NCBI GenBank assembly: GCA_029204225.1
Contig: CM055104.1
Coordinates: forward strand, 38,802,527 to 38,866,526
Source: Diphasiastrum complanatum
Lineage: Eukaryota > Streptophyta > Lycopodiopsida > Lycopodiales > Lycopodiaceae
Length of the DNA stretch: 64,000 nucleotides
Reading direction: 5' to 3'
The position numbers were made by a program, and so were the translations under genes. The notes below the pieces were generated by a model, which ran no database searches, was not told the DNA's origin, and was given only the letters and a program-made list of their open reading frames with translations. How positions within the stretch are numbered: the first letter of the stretch is position 1; each line of letters opens with the position of its first letter. Positions 1 through 11,344 of the stretch are shown here, one piece after another.

Positions 1-1058
1 AAATTTCATCACATGATTGTCCATTAAGCCTTCATTGCTTTCAGAAATCCAAGCTTTCATTTTAAAAGTCGGCTTCTAAAGCCAATTAAAATTATACATT
101 GAAGCTCATGGGCTGTAGGTTGTAATTGACGTTGGGGTTTCATATATGTTCATTCATAAATGTATGTGAATGCAATAGTAAAAGTGCAAGCTTACAAGAA
201 AAGATCATCAACACAAGAATTAGTGGGTGATGCATTGGTATTCAAACTCCAATTAGCGGACACAAGGTTTAGAAGCAATGCAAGTAAAAAATGCTGGATT
301 CTATATCTCAGCAGAGTTGGAGGAAACACAAAACTTGGACTCTGGTTGCACCCTTGATTTTCACTTTCAACATAAACGAATGCTGACGCATGCCAATGAT
401 GTTTATATCCTAGCTTATAAGTCCAATGTAGTAAAGTGGTAACATGACCTGTATATTACATTTATTGCTCTCTTTACTCTTTCCTGCGTGTAAATGTAGA
501 TTTAATCTACAATAAAGTGAAGTATATGCAGTTTGAAGCTGGGCAGCAACCAAAAGTTTGAAATGTGTTTCAAACATTTGGAAATGGTTCAAACAGTTGA
601 AAACTTTTTCTTGTTTTGGAGTTTTGCAAAACTTTGAGAATTCTGGCAATTTTGTAGAAAAAACTGCCCATCAGTTGCTATACATTAAAATCAGATTAGG
701 GAGCATTGAACCATGCTCAATCTTAACATATCGTTACAAATAGTTGACAAATCTCAAAACATGTCATGTACATTCAGGAAATTTGGAAGCATACATCGTA
801 CATGATGCATCAGTATTGGGATTGAGAAATCACAAAAATGACAAGGGACTTACTTAGGCCCTTTTCTGGAGCCCTGAGACGTTATTTTCTCTAGAAAAAC
901 AGCCTTCAAAAAATGGTTCTCTAAGGAGGAAAAAACTAAAAAATTAGGTTTCAGACATGTTTGAAATTAGTTTGTTTTAACAAGCAAATGCATTTAGTTG
1001 CTTCTTCTGAGAATTTTCCACTTTAAACTCTGGTTTTTTGGTGGGAGTTTATGTGCAG
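1..1058. other. Non-coding, probably intron
   Basis: AT-rich sequence with no convincing coding region on either strand. It ends in a 3' splice site at 1057-1058 that opens the first recognisable exon of the coiled-coil gene, so most of it is probably intron of that gene. Short open frames here have no protein-like composition. Confidence 0.5.
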
Positions 1059-4000
1059 GCCAGAATGACAACACATATAAAGCAATTGAGAGCTGAAAAT
1101 GCGCACCTTGAGAAACAGGTATGCTTTACATGTAAAATGGTTCTAAAATCATGGTAGTTGATGTTTTATGCACTTACTTTAAGAAATTAAGTTGAAGGAG
1201 TGGATTTTACTTGCAGTGAGATGTTGGTTAGGAAATTTTTTCTTCCTAAAATGTTATTGTTAGAACATTTTGATCTAGCATATGTTTTGTTTTATCCTAC
1301 AGGTTATGAGATAATGTGGTAATTCACATTTTTTCCATAATTGAATTTGCGGTTCAATATAAATCAGAAGCCAAGAGAGATATCAGTGAGGATGAATATC
1401 ATATATATGTGATGGAGAATTTTGGCTTGAAGCTTGGCAGGTTGTAGGACTGAAAGATATGGTTAGAGGTCTCATGCAAGACCGAAGTCAACTATTGGCA
1501 AGAATGGTTGCTGTGCAAAGTGGTAAATTGTTGTCGGCGGACGAACTTGAAGCATCAATAGGAGCTCCTATCGATGATCAACTTGTTGATGAATCTGAAT
1601 CTGAAGGCACAAAGGTTGCTTTTTGTTTTCTCGATTGTGCACTTGTATGCTGTTGAATCATTTATTTTAGCTATGCTTATTCTCACAAGAGGTGAACAAC
1701 CCAAGGAACCTCATATGTGCTCTAGTGTTGTTTCTTTACTCATTGATTTCGTTTCAGAGCTGGGACTTGTATGAAAAGTTATCTTCATTATGTCTATCTA
1801 GGCCAATAACAAATATAATACTCCGTGTATGTAACATGTCTTTTTTGTTGTTGCAATGTGAAGTCATTTGGATGTAAGCTAGGCTCTATTTATGCTATGT
1901 TTTCTTGATCAACTTGCTGATGTATTATTAGATGTATACTTGACTTGCTGAAGGTTCCAACTTCCCATTATATAGAATGGAATGGGTCTAGGGTAGTAAG
2001 CTTGACATATTGAGTCACCAGTCTTTAAATTCATGAAAAAGGCGTACATGCCAGTCTGGTAACTCTGCTATGATCCATGTGGTGTTCTTTGTGGAATTAC
2101 TTGCTTATATGACATATTAAGTTTGTTTTGAAAGTTGAGTTACAAATAAGTGAATAGTTGTGCAATATGTGTAGGCTTAAAAAAAGGAAGAGCTAGAGTT
2201 TTAGATCTTGAAAGTATGAACACTTTTTGGAGATTACAAGCCATATGAAACCATGCACATACTTGAGCTTCTCGTGAGTCGAGTGATGAGATTAAGTCAC
2301 CAATTTGACTCAAAATGATCCTTAATATATATATCTAAGTCCTATTCTCAAGAAAATTCCTTATGCACTTGAAATCATTCCTTGAAAATTAGACAAAGGC
2401 GACATGAATGACACTGCATGCCTGAGTGGAAGTTCATTAGTCTTTCTCTCTACATATGGAAAGCTGTAGGCAACCTTCTTCGTGGCCCTCTTTTCTAATA
2501 TTAATAGAAAACAGGCTTCTCCTCCATGTGCTTACATTAATACACGGGCCTGGTTCCGTCCTCTTCTTGCTCTAAGCCAACAATGATCGAGCAGCAGTTC
2601 ACGATTGTTTCTTGTTGGATGGACTGTTCTGCGCCCTTCTCAATGCATCAACATAGGATCACCATGGGTTGAAATGGAGAAATATCTTTACAAGATGTTC
2701 ACTGCAATTCAAAGAAGGGATTAGTGCGAGTCCCAAGGGGGCTCCACTAGCTGCAAACTCTGGAAGATTGTTTCACATAGAAATCAATTTAAAATTCATG
2801 CTGCGGCTGAGGAAGATCTCTCCATGCTTTTTCCGGGCGGGTTCTACCTTCTTTTTCAAGTGCAAATGTGCATTCCACGTTATTTAGACAAACTGATGAC
2901 TGGCTAGCTATGCCCACATTCTTCACACATCATGTGCACAAGCATGAGTGGCATCACCGTCTTTGGCAGGTAGCTGAATATCCAGACATACCAATTGTGA
3001 TGCAATTTAAGAGCAGATTTGAGATTGTCCTGACTCACTTTAACTCTCTACCTTGGGTGTGATTTATCCGTTGTGTTTGGGTCAGATTTGAGTGTAATAG
3101 CATTGCTTGGCCACAGACAAGGTAGCAAGATGTTTGGAACAGAGCAAGATGTTTTGACTATCTGTTGACTTTTGTATGTTGGTTTCCATGTCTCCATGAG
3201 GTTTAAATAATTCAAACCACTTTCTTACATTAAGTTAGTTAGGTAGCTCCATTATAACAAAGAGTTTTTCAAGTAGCAAAAAGCTGTCAGTAATCAGCTT
3301 GCATACATTGCTTCTACTTAACAGGTTCTTGTGCACCCAAAGTACATTACTGGTCTAGTGTGAAAAAGCTCAAAAAGTCAATTGAAGCTTGTGCTTCCTT
3401 CCATGCATAGGGAACTTGAGTTTGATGTTTCTCTTGGCTAGGACTTCCAAGATGAAGTTCATTTTTTTGGTTATATCACGGGTTCCTTAATGGCACTGAA
3501 GATTACTCGCCCTATCGAATATGCTTTCTAGTTTGGAGATATAATTTGGGATTCATAAAAAGACTGACACTCAAAGATTGAAACTATACACATGGATTGA
3601 ATGGTGCAAACTTAGCGTATCAAGGGTGAGAGAAACTAGCACCTTGATTCAGTATTCAGGTCTTCCTGTGTAGAGCATAAGGCGATTGGATCTTTTGAGA
3701 ATGAGTAAGTTCTTGATAGGCATTATGCTCTTAAAACATGATACTAATCATGCTATGCTTTCTTTGGCTGCAGGAAGGATCAATCTTTAATTCTACTAAT
3801 GGCTCTCTAGCTGAGAAAGCCATTTCTGAGCCTTCTATACAGGACACTGTTGTGGCTACCACTGTTTGCAAGCTAGTTCCAGAAATTGTGAAGCCTATTC
3901 ATCAAGTAAGAAATTTTTACACTCTTGGTTTTTAGTTTTGGGGCTCTGCCAAAGCACAACTGGACTCAAATGTGAAAATTGGGATTGAAAGTAGCTTGTC

Positions 4001-5135
4001 TTATTAGCACTAGGAATTTTAACTGCATAGAATAAACGTACGAAACTTTATTTCTAATGCAGAGAACAAATATTTATCAATGGTTTACAGCTTCATCTTC
4101 TACTTTATAAGTTCAGTCAAATTTCAGCTTCTATCTTTAGCTTTCTCTAGGTACACAAGTCTTCCTGAGCAACACTGTGAATGCTAGTTGGAGAAAAGAA
4201 TATTGCTGCATTATCTTGGTAGTAATGATTATTGGGTTAGAATCTGACATTTGATTATATATTTGAATGTCCAAACATGTATCTTTCTTCAATCTATATA
4301 TTGTGTGTGTGTGTGTGTGTGCACTGTGTGTGTGTATATATATTATATATATATATATATCATAGTGGCACGTGGTACTGCCATTATGGTGCCGCCCAAA
4401 AATCCGCGGTACCAAGGCGGCACCATTTTTAAATTTTTTTTAAAAAAAAAAGAAATTTAGTGGGCAATATGGGTATCAGCTTGAAGCTCTTGACGAGAGC
4501 AGTGCATTTATGCAGGTTGCCGGTGCTTTCAGCTACAAATTGTGTTAGACAACTAGATAATGCACCTCTCAGTTTAGTAGTCACTAGTTAACCGTGAGCT
4601 CAGATCTGTAAGGCCCCCGTTATGAGGAGAAGCCATTACTGAGCACGGTTGTTAGTATAGGGTCTACTGTGAGACCATGATGGCTATGAGATGGCTAGAT
4701 TACTGTTTCTATATAGCAGCAAGTCTTGGGGGGTTCGGGGGGCGGTAGCCCCCCGAGAAACAGGGGGTCCAGGGGGCGGTAGCCCCCCGGCAGGGGGTTT
4801 GGGGGGCAGAGCCCCCCAACGGCGGGGTCCGGTAGACCCCGGCCCCGACGGTACGACCTCTTCATGATTTGGGGTTTGACTCCCTGAGCGAAAACACACT
4901 TTTTGGTGTTTTGCATCCCCTTGGTCCTTTGGCTGTTCGCTCTCGTCAAAACCGGCAACCTGTATAAATGCACTGCTCTCGTCAACAGCTTCAAGCTGAT
5001 ACCCATATTGCCCACTTGATTTTTTTTTTTTAAAAATAAAAAAATATTATATATTATGGTACCGCGGATCAGTATGGATCTGCGGATACTGATCCGTGGT
5101 ACCGGGATCCGCGGATCCTGGTACCGCTGGATCTA

Positions 5136-5190
<55 letters not shown>

Positions 5191-6186
5191 AGTTGCAGCG
5201 AATCGGGATTCTGGGGCTATCGCAATTCTGAGATTCGTGATTCGCTGCTCAGAGTCGCGAAAATAAATTTGTTTTATTTACTTTCCGAATTTTTTTTGGG
5301 GCCTGAAATGTACCTGAAACTACTGGAATTTGACCTGAAATCACTGGAATTAGACCTGAAACTACTGAAAGTGGACCTGAAACTACTGTAATCGTAATCG
5401 TCTGTTTTTCCTCTTTCTACTGATACCCATATTGTCTGTATTTTCTTAAAAAAAAACACGTTTTGCTGGAAAACCAGCAAATCGCTAGTTTTTGGGGCCA
5501 GCGATTCATGAATCAAGATTTGGTTCGTGATTCGTGATTCGCGAATTGTGACTGCAACTATAATTATATATAGGTTATCTATATATATATCCGTAGGTTA
5601 TCCATCTGTAATTTCTGTTTGGACTTTCTAATGGGTAGGATGGCGCTCATATGACACTAGCAAGTTTCCATTTCATGAATAGATCAGTTCTCACAGTTCT
5701 CACGTTGGTGGCTTGCAGAAGCAGTTTGATACATTTGGGGATAGTCAAGGAGGTAGTAAAATCTCTCCAGTGGAGCAACAGGCTACAGGAGTATCAGCCA
5801 CGGTGAAGGCTGAAGATGAGACTGCTGTTGCTATGCGATCGGAACCTTTTTCTGTAACAAGTGATAGTAACACTGTTAACATCCAAGTTGGTAGCATAGT
5901 CTCTGTTGCTGGGTCCAAAAAGGAAATGGAAAGAAACGATTCTTTAACCGAAATTAAAGACATTATTGAAAATGAGGAAAATAATGATACAATAAAAGAA
6001 TCCCATGCACTAGCATCTAGCGAATTACATGGAAAGATAAGTCCATTTGACAAACATAAGCATGCAAATATCTCAAAAGAGGTTCATTTTTCTGATGCCC
6101 CACTTATTGGGGCTCCATTTCGCTTAATGTCTTTCATGGCTCAATTTGTGAGCGGTGCTGATTTGGCGGCAAAATCTGCTAAATGA
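1059..6186 (+). CDS. Unknown coiled-coil protein, last four exons (5' end outside the window)
   Basis: Four exons join in phase 0 with consensus GT-AG borders: 1059-1118, 1441-1614, 3774-3905 and 5719-6186 (TGA stop at 6184-6186), giving 277 codons of C-terminal protein. Exons one and two give a charged, leucine-spaced helix (IKQLRAENAHLEKQ, then LKDMVRGLMQDRSQLLARMV), as expected of a coiled coil. The last exon is acidic and low in complexity until its final 30 residues, which turn into a hydrophobic, well-formed tail (LIGAPFRLMSFMAQFVSG). This tail looks like the conserved part and may be a membrane or partner-docking segment. There is no catalytic motif. I do not recognise the family. Introns are 322, 2,159 and 1,813 bp, and the last one contains two transposons. 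The upstream exons lie outside the window or were not recognisable. Confidence 0.8.
2560..3120 (+). pseudogene. Possible coding relic inside intron
   Basis: Short open stretches in different frames follow one another (2669-2884 and 2868-3059) in a slightly more GC-rich patch of the second visible intron. The composition is protein-like (for example QTDDWLAMPTFFTHHVHKHE) but no family is recognisable. It could be a decayed transposon fragment or chance. Confidence 0.2.
4302..4365. repeat. (GT)n and (TA)n microsatellites
   Basis: A GT run (about 4302-4334, once interrupted) passes into a TA run (about 4335-4361) at the left edge of the fold-back element. Confidence 0.9.
4352..5145. mobile_element. 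Non-autonomous fold-back DNA element, about 0.8 kb
   Basis: Both ends read ATATATCATAG inward, and both subterminal parts are rich in GGTACC and CCGCGG palindromes. A second inverted pair lies inside: the roughly 60 bases starting AGTGGGCAATATGGGTATCA at about 4459 recur in reverse complement ending at about 5017 with only a few differences. The element can therefore fold into arms of about 170-190 bp around a loop of about 430 bp. It sits between TA-rich tracts, so a TA target is possible. It encodes no protein; the long open frames on the minus strand come from the GC-rich array in its loop. Confidence 0.65.
4728..4850. repeat. GC-rich hairpin array
   Basis: Four short units follow one another, three of them of the form GGGGtnnGGGGGGCGGTAGC followed by a C run. 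Each contains a self-complementary core such as GGGGGGCGGTAGCCCCCC. The fourth is the GGGGTCCGGTAGACCCC variant. The patch is almost pure G and C in an AT-rich intron and forms the loop of the fold-back element. Confidence 0.8.
5137..5183. repeat. (TA)n microsatellite
   Basis: About 23 TA units separate the fold-back element from the next inverted-repeat element. Confidence 0.9.
5177..5576. mobile_element. Small terminal-inverted-repeat element with GATTCG motifs
   Basis: The left end reads TATATAATTTATAGTTGCAG. The right end, read from the other strand, gives almost the same word. Both subterminal regions are loaded with GATTCG, CGAATC and GCGAATC words, as expected of transposase-binding subterminal repeats. 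No coding capacity is seen. The same GAATCG vocabulary marks the termini of the large element at 48056-53271 and the insertion at 53541-54066, so the three may be related. Confidence 0.55.
5312..5390 (+). repeat. 21-bp tandem repeat, nearly four copies
   Basis: The unit ACCTGAAACTACTGGAATTT plus one base starts at 5312, 5333, 5354 and 5375 with few substitutions. The period is exactly 21 bp. It lies inside the GATTCG element. Confidence 0.85.
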
Positions 6187-8050
6187 GAAAATATGAATGA
6201 GGATTATGCTTTGTTTATGAACGATCTCTTCCTTTAGCAACTAACCATCAGATTTTCATTTCATCACTTAGCTCAACTCACGTCTTTGCACCATGGTGTT
6301 GTAATGGCACAAGTTCATAATTATTGTCGTTACAGAACTTAAGCTTTGTGTTTCTAGAATATATATATATATATATTTTTATGCAATTAGTATACATTTT
6401 TAGGCTGAAAGTTGAGCAAATGGTTGTAGCCTGAGTGACAAGATTACAATAGAGATTCATATATTTTTTTGGGGTCGGTTCAACTTCATTTGCGTGGTCA
6501 ATGACATGAATGGTGCGATTGATGAAAATTATGGATCGATCTAAAAGTCACTGGATGTGATAGAAGATTATACTGCTACCTTGTAAAATATTCTTGCTAG
6601 TAGCTGATACGTCAGCAAAGGAAACTCATATGAAGGTTTGAAAATTTAAAATGGCCTGTTGTCAAATATGACATGTGAAGTCAATTCACAGCTATTCAAA
6701 ATTCAGAAACATGTGTCTTTTGCTTGTCTCCCTTTGCTAGCTTGTCTTTCTTTGATAGAATTTTGTTGCTGGATTCTAGTTGCTTGATAGGCCACCTCTA
6801 CATTCCTTGATTCGAGTTATTGTAGGAACTGTCCCTTCTATCTTGTAATACCACCAGTTCATAGCCAGTAGATGTAGCATCTATCCGCTAAGACTTCAAG
6901 CTCGTAAAATATCAGCTTAAAGAAAACACTGGACATCACTGCTCGGCTTCGGCCAAAGACTAATAAAACACATCTCCAAAGTTGCTAAGCTGCAACAACA
7001 TTGTTCTTTGTTGGCAAACCAGATGGAAAGACTAACAAGATTATTGGTTGATGGCTAGTGAAACAGACTCAGCTGAAAGTTGAGAGCTGCGATTAGAAGG
7101 ACAAGGTCTACAAGATGAGGGTGACAAGGAGTAGTAAAAGCTGGCAAGATAGAGGCCAATGCCAGGTATGACACAATTGTGCAACTTTACCTCCAAGAGC
7201 AACTTGTTTCACTACAATTGAAGGTGTTCAAAATATACACATAGCTGTAACAAATCAATGTTTGATAGTTCTATCATACATAGCACGATATACTTTTGTT
7301 CATATTTGCTGGAGTATCCATGTTTTCTCCATCCATATCATGAAGGACAACTGTGTTGTTCCTTGATACTCTCTTCAAAATACAAGGCCCAAGCCAAAGG
7401 GGCATCAATCAACTTACTAGCGAACCTTCCAGCTTCATGGAACAAAACTAACAGTATAACTTTGACTTGATATCTCTTGGCCTTAAAATCATGTAGCTCT
7501 TTATGTAATGTTGATGATCTACTACATGATTTCTATTTTCAAGAGGTGGAATTGCTATTTCTGAGTAGAAAGCAAACAACAATTGTATTGTCATTAGTTG
7601 AAACAAAGCATAAAGCCCTAAAAAGGAGGATTCTTCTATTAAAGAATCTTGTCTTCTAAGCAAGAACAAGGTACGTCAATGTCCACTTTCACTTTGTCCC
7701 AGGAAAAGCTTCAAGAAAGCAACATAGAGACGATGCATTTTCCAACTCAAGAGTGAGTTGCAAATTTTATTACAAAAATATCTCAGAGGATAAACTTGAT
7801 GCAGTTGTAACTAACAAATCTTTGAGAGAAAAATGATTGGTAATACCAAAAAATACAAAGGGCAAATTTTTGCTGAATAAATAAAAATAAAATCAAATGC
7901 TTATAATGAGGAAAAACCTTCAAATTTGCTCAACCAAAGTGCCAAATTTCTAGTTCCAAACTACAAGTCAGCTATATATGATTGTGCTATCCATTAGTGC
8001 ACTACTAGGTCACTGTCAGTTACATAATCGATTGTTCACTCTGGCAATTA
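6187..8050. other. 3' flank of the coiled-coil gene and intergenic DNA
   Basis: AT-rich sequence with a short TA run at about 6359-6376. I see no poly(A) signal of the strict AATAAA form close to the stop codon and no convincing gene on either strand. Open frames at 7258-7669 overlap on both strands and have no recognisable content. Confidence 0.4.
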
Positions 8051-8053
8051 AGG

Positions 8054-8339
8054 TGTTAACTCCCTTCCAGAGCTACAAGTTCAAAGGGTAACTCGTCGAC
8101 CCAAGTCAAAGTCAAAATTGAATTTTGATCCCACAAGGTCAATATGCTATTTTGACACACAGGTTCAAAATTCAAATCCAATAATGTTTTTTATTTTGTG
8201 AATGATCCAATTTTGAGCAAATGTATATTTTTTTTGAAGTATGAATTAGCTATCAATTTTGCAATTTCAGAATTTTTATTCAAGCTATTTCATAAAGGTA
8301 GACGTGTTGGCTGAATGCTGCACATTTATTATTTTCAAA
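8054..8339 (+). repeat. Candidate copia 5' LTR
   Basis: A TGTTAACTCC start at 8054 and a TTTCAAACA end near 8340 bracket the region. It is followed at once by TGATATCAGAGCC, a one-base variant of the initiator-tRNA-Met primer-binding site. Only one copy is present, so the left border is a guess. Confidence 0.35.
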
Positions 8340-9237
8340 CATGATATCAGAGCCACGTTATCAAAGCAAGGTCATCAAACCTTGTTTCCAACATGGAATC
8401 ATATCTATTTAATAGATTCTAAATTGAGCAATTGTTGTTGCAGGAATTTATTTATTTGATTTTCATGAAAAACAGCTTTGTACAATCTGCTCAAGTTATA
8501 CATCTATTCACAATTTCAGATTGGATATCTACTAGTTTTGATTCTATCAAAACAGCACTATTTTGAAACCGATTCACAATTAGTCCATTTTCTAACGGAG
8601 TCGTCATCAACAAATTCATCTTTCATTGACAAGCTGGATGGTGTTCAAGATGAAAGTAATATTGCTAGTTGAAGAGTTATGGGATTTCGTTGAAGTCACA
8701 GAAACAAAACCTCTTATTGAGGAGATTATTATTACAAAGTGGAGGCAAAAGGATGGAAAAGCTTTTGCACTCATGACTTTAAATATCATGGGATGCTGAA
8801 ATTACTTATATAAAGCTAGCTACAACCTTTAAGTATGAGATATTTTAACCACACTCTATGACATTAGAGATGTGACTTTCAAGTTTCATTTGAGAAAGAA
8901 ATTTTTTTCATTCAATATAACTGATGGAGATTCTGTTTTGATAATTTCAAGAATTTACTTGAACGTATGGCTACCATACGGGGCAATCATGTATGATTCA
9001 GATGCTATCATGACTGTACTATCAAGCCGTTCTGAAGCTTATGAAAATTGGGTAATGATCATTGCAGCCCAATTAAAGCTAACTCTATCAAGTGTATTTT
9101 CTATGTTATTACAAGAAGAAAGTAGAATGAATGACATACCTTCTACTACTATATTAGATTCACATGCTCGTTGCTCAAAGAAAGGCAACAAGAAGAAATG
9201 GAAAAAAACAAGTAGGGTCACATGTGAATCTTCCTAG
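8340..9237 (+). pseudogene. Ty1/copia gag fragment
   Basis: Begins with the primer-binding-site variant at about 8340. Two gag pieces follow in different frames. At about 8675-8790 a segment reads LWDFVE then KWRQKDGKAFALM. At 8872-9237 a segment contains SEAYENWVM and LLQEESRMND, typical of the UBN2/retrotran-gag domain, with a basic tail. A frameshift and stops separate them. The fragment ends where gypsy LTR sequence starts at 9238, and protease, integrase and reverse transcriptase are absent. Confidence 0.7.
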
Positions 9238-10240
9238 CACACATCCTAGATCATGACACGTGGCAACCATGCAGGTCCACGAGTCACTGGTCAAGTCAAC
9301 GGGCCCAGTCGACATTTAGCTTCAAGTTGGGTTTGGGACCCAAGGGAGTTGGGTCCCTAACATTCCTTCCCTCTTAAAAGACTCCTCTTCTAAGGAAGGA
9401 AATCTGGGAATCTTAGTCTAAGGTTTCGTTCCTTTTCTCAAGTGTCCTCGTCTTCGGAACTTCCTTTCTAGCGAACCAACTACTCAGTTACCTGCCGGTT
9501 TCTGAGCCCATGTTGATGTACATCAACAATGGCCTGTGGTTCTGAAGGTACAAAGGATGTCAATTTCCAACCCATGGTTTGAAATAATGTGACCGAGATA
9601 AACCAATCTCTTCTGGAAGAATACACATTTGGACTCCTTGGCAAAGAGCTTCTCTTGTCTAAGTAACTTCAAGACAGTCCTGAGGTGCTCCTCATGCTCC
9701 TCCAAGGTCTTACTATAGATGCGAATGTCATCCAAGTAAACTTTGACGAACTTTCCCAGATATGAACAAAGAAGATCGTTCATCATATGTTGGAAAGTCG
9801 CAGGAGCATTTGTCAAGCCAAATGGTAAAACCAAAAACTCATAATGGCCATACGTGGTCCTAAAGCCGACTTTTTCCACATCCTCACTCTTTATTCGAAT
9901 ATGATGATACCTTGATCTCAAATCGATTTTGCTGAAGTACTTTGCACCATGTAACTGATTAACTAGTTCATCTATTCGAGGTAGCTGGAAAAACGATATT
10001 GAATTTCTGTCTAAGTCTCCTAAAGGTTTCACCTTCGGGCGATTTTTTTTCTTTTAGGTTCTTAGACATTGATGCAAGTTGCATGTTATAATTTTGTAAA
10101 TTGCATTTTTCATGATAAGTGAAATCCTTCAACCAACACATGTATAAATCACAATCCACTATATTCATGCATTCAATTGTTTCTAAAGTAGAAATCATAT
10201 GAGGAGAAGAAATATCCACATTTACATTCAATTCAATGAG
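9238..10240 (-). mobile_element. Ty3/gypsy fragment: partial LTR and reverse transcriptase
   Basis: The minus-strand order, read from the right, is a protease-RT linker (10231-9968), the reverse transcriptase (10032-9523), a polypurine tract (9375-9363) and the first 125 bp of the 3' LTR (9362-9238, starting TGTTAGGGACCC). The RT has the motifs [29 protein letters not shown] and the catalytic YLDDIRIYS. It stops shortly after LVYLGHIISN, and the frame then jumps to LTR-proximal sequence, so RNase H and integrase are deleted. The same family is present at 48018-57759. The left border cuts the LTR and the right border ends the homology at about 10240. Confidence 0.8.
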
Positions 10241-10242
10241 TG

Positions 10243-10960
10243 CAATAGGCCAAAATCAAACATCAATTGGTCCTACTGGTCCATAACAAGAATAGAAACT
10301 ATAAATATCGTTGGGTCAAGGCGTTGGGCTCTCTCGGGCCTACACACATCTATCGCACCTAGTTTTCCTATTGCGATTTTTTGACTTGACTTTGCCAACT
10401 CGTATTTCTGTCATAACTCATCCATTCTGCTCGGAATTGGTACCTGCAGGTTCATTATGAAGTTGCTTAGTAACTAGAATAGACTACTCTTAAAACCGAT
10501 CTTGTTTGATCATAATGGACCCTGCCGCAGCAATGTCGCAAAGTAGTCCATACCAAAAGCCCTCATTTTAGTCTTTTCTACGTATCTAGCATTTTAGAAC
10601 AAAATATGCCAAACTCAAACAACAAGTGGTCCTACTAGTCCAGAACAAGAATAGAAGCCTATGACCAACGTCAGGTTTAGATGCTAGTCTCTCTTGAGGG
10701 TGCACACATCTATCGCACCCAGTTTTCCTATTACGATTTTTAGACTTGACTTCACCGACTCGTATCTCAATCATAGCTCATCCATTCTTCTCAAAGTTGG
10801 TACTTGCAGATTCATTTTGAGGTTGCCTAGTAACTAGAATAGACGACTTTTGAAACCGATTTTGTTTGGTTAGAATGGACCTTGCTGCAACAATGTCGCA
10901 AAGTAGTCCATATCGTAATCCTTGATTGTAATCTTTTATGTGAAAATTCACACGTGTGAG
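10243..10960. repeat. 360-bp direct tandem duplication
   Basis: Two adjacent units share long stretches at a constant 360-bp offset, for example CAATGTCGCAAAGTAGTCCA at 10531 and again at 10891, and ATCTATCGCACC with CCAGTTTTCCTATT-type context in both. They differ by many substitutions, so the duplication is old. No protein is recognisable in the units. Confidence 0.75.
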
Positions 10961-11344
10961 AATGCCCTAAAGTGTGAATATGATCTCCTAAGCAAAGCTT
11001 TTGCACTTTAGATCAACTATTGATTGTCGAGATGGTCTATCTTATTGGCTAAATAGGTCTCATATTCATTATAGTGATCATAATAAAAAAAATCCCCCTA
11101 GGATTGTATGAATTCTTACAAAAAGAAAATGTATAGGGGCCTGGAGGGAGGAGGTACAATATCTACAGATTTTCTCACAATCTTGTCAGTTCCCCTTGGG
11201 TTATCTTCTGCTTAGGAGAATAAACCTTCTAAGGAGCCTGAACGACAACAGGAGAAAGAGAGGTTGCTTCCGAATCTGATTCAGAGTCAGAAGACTTTGA
11301 AGGAGTGGGGAGGACGAGACACGTGGGGCGCTTGGCTCAAATCA
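10961..11344. other. Non-coding; serine-acidic frame downstream of the H3-like ORF
   Basis: A minus-strand frame around 11310-11220 reads PSKSSDSESDSEATSLSP before a stop. It may be an extension of the H3-like protein after a frameshift, or chance. Nothing else is recognisable. Confidence 0.25.

Noticed and set aside
4684-5015. Proline-glycine-rich minus-strand proteins
   Set aside because: Translation of the GC hairpin array in the fold-back element; both overlapping frames are open, which is a composition effect.
5745-6053. 102-codon minus-strand frame
   Set aside because: Antisense to the last exon of the coiled-coil gene.
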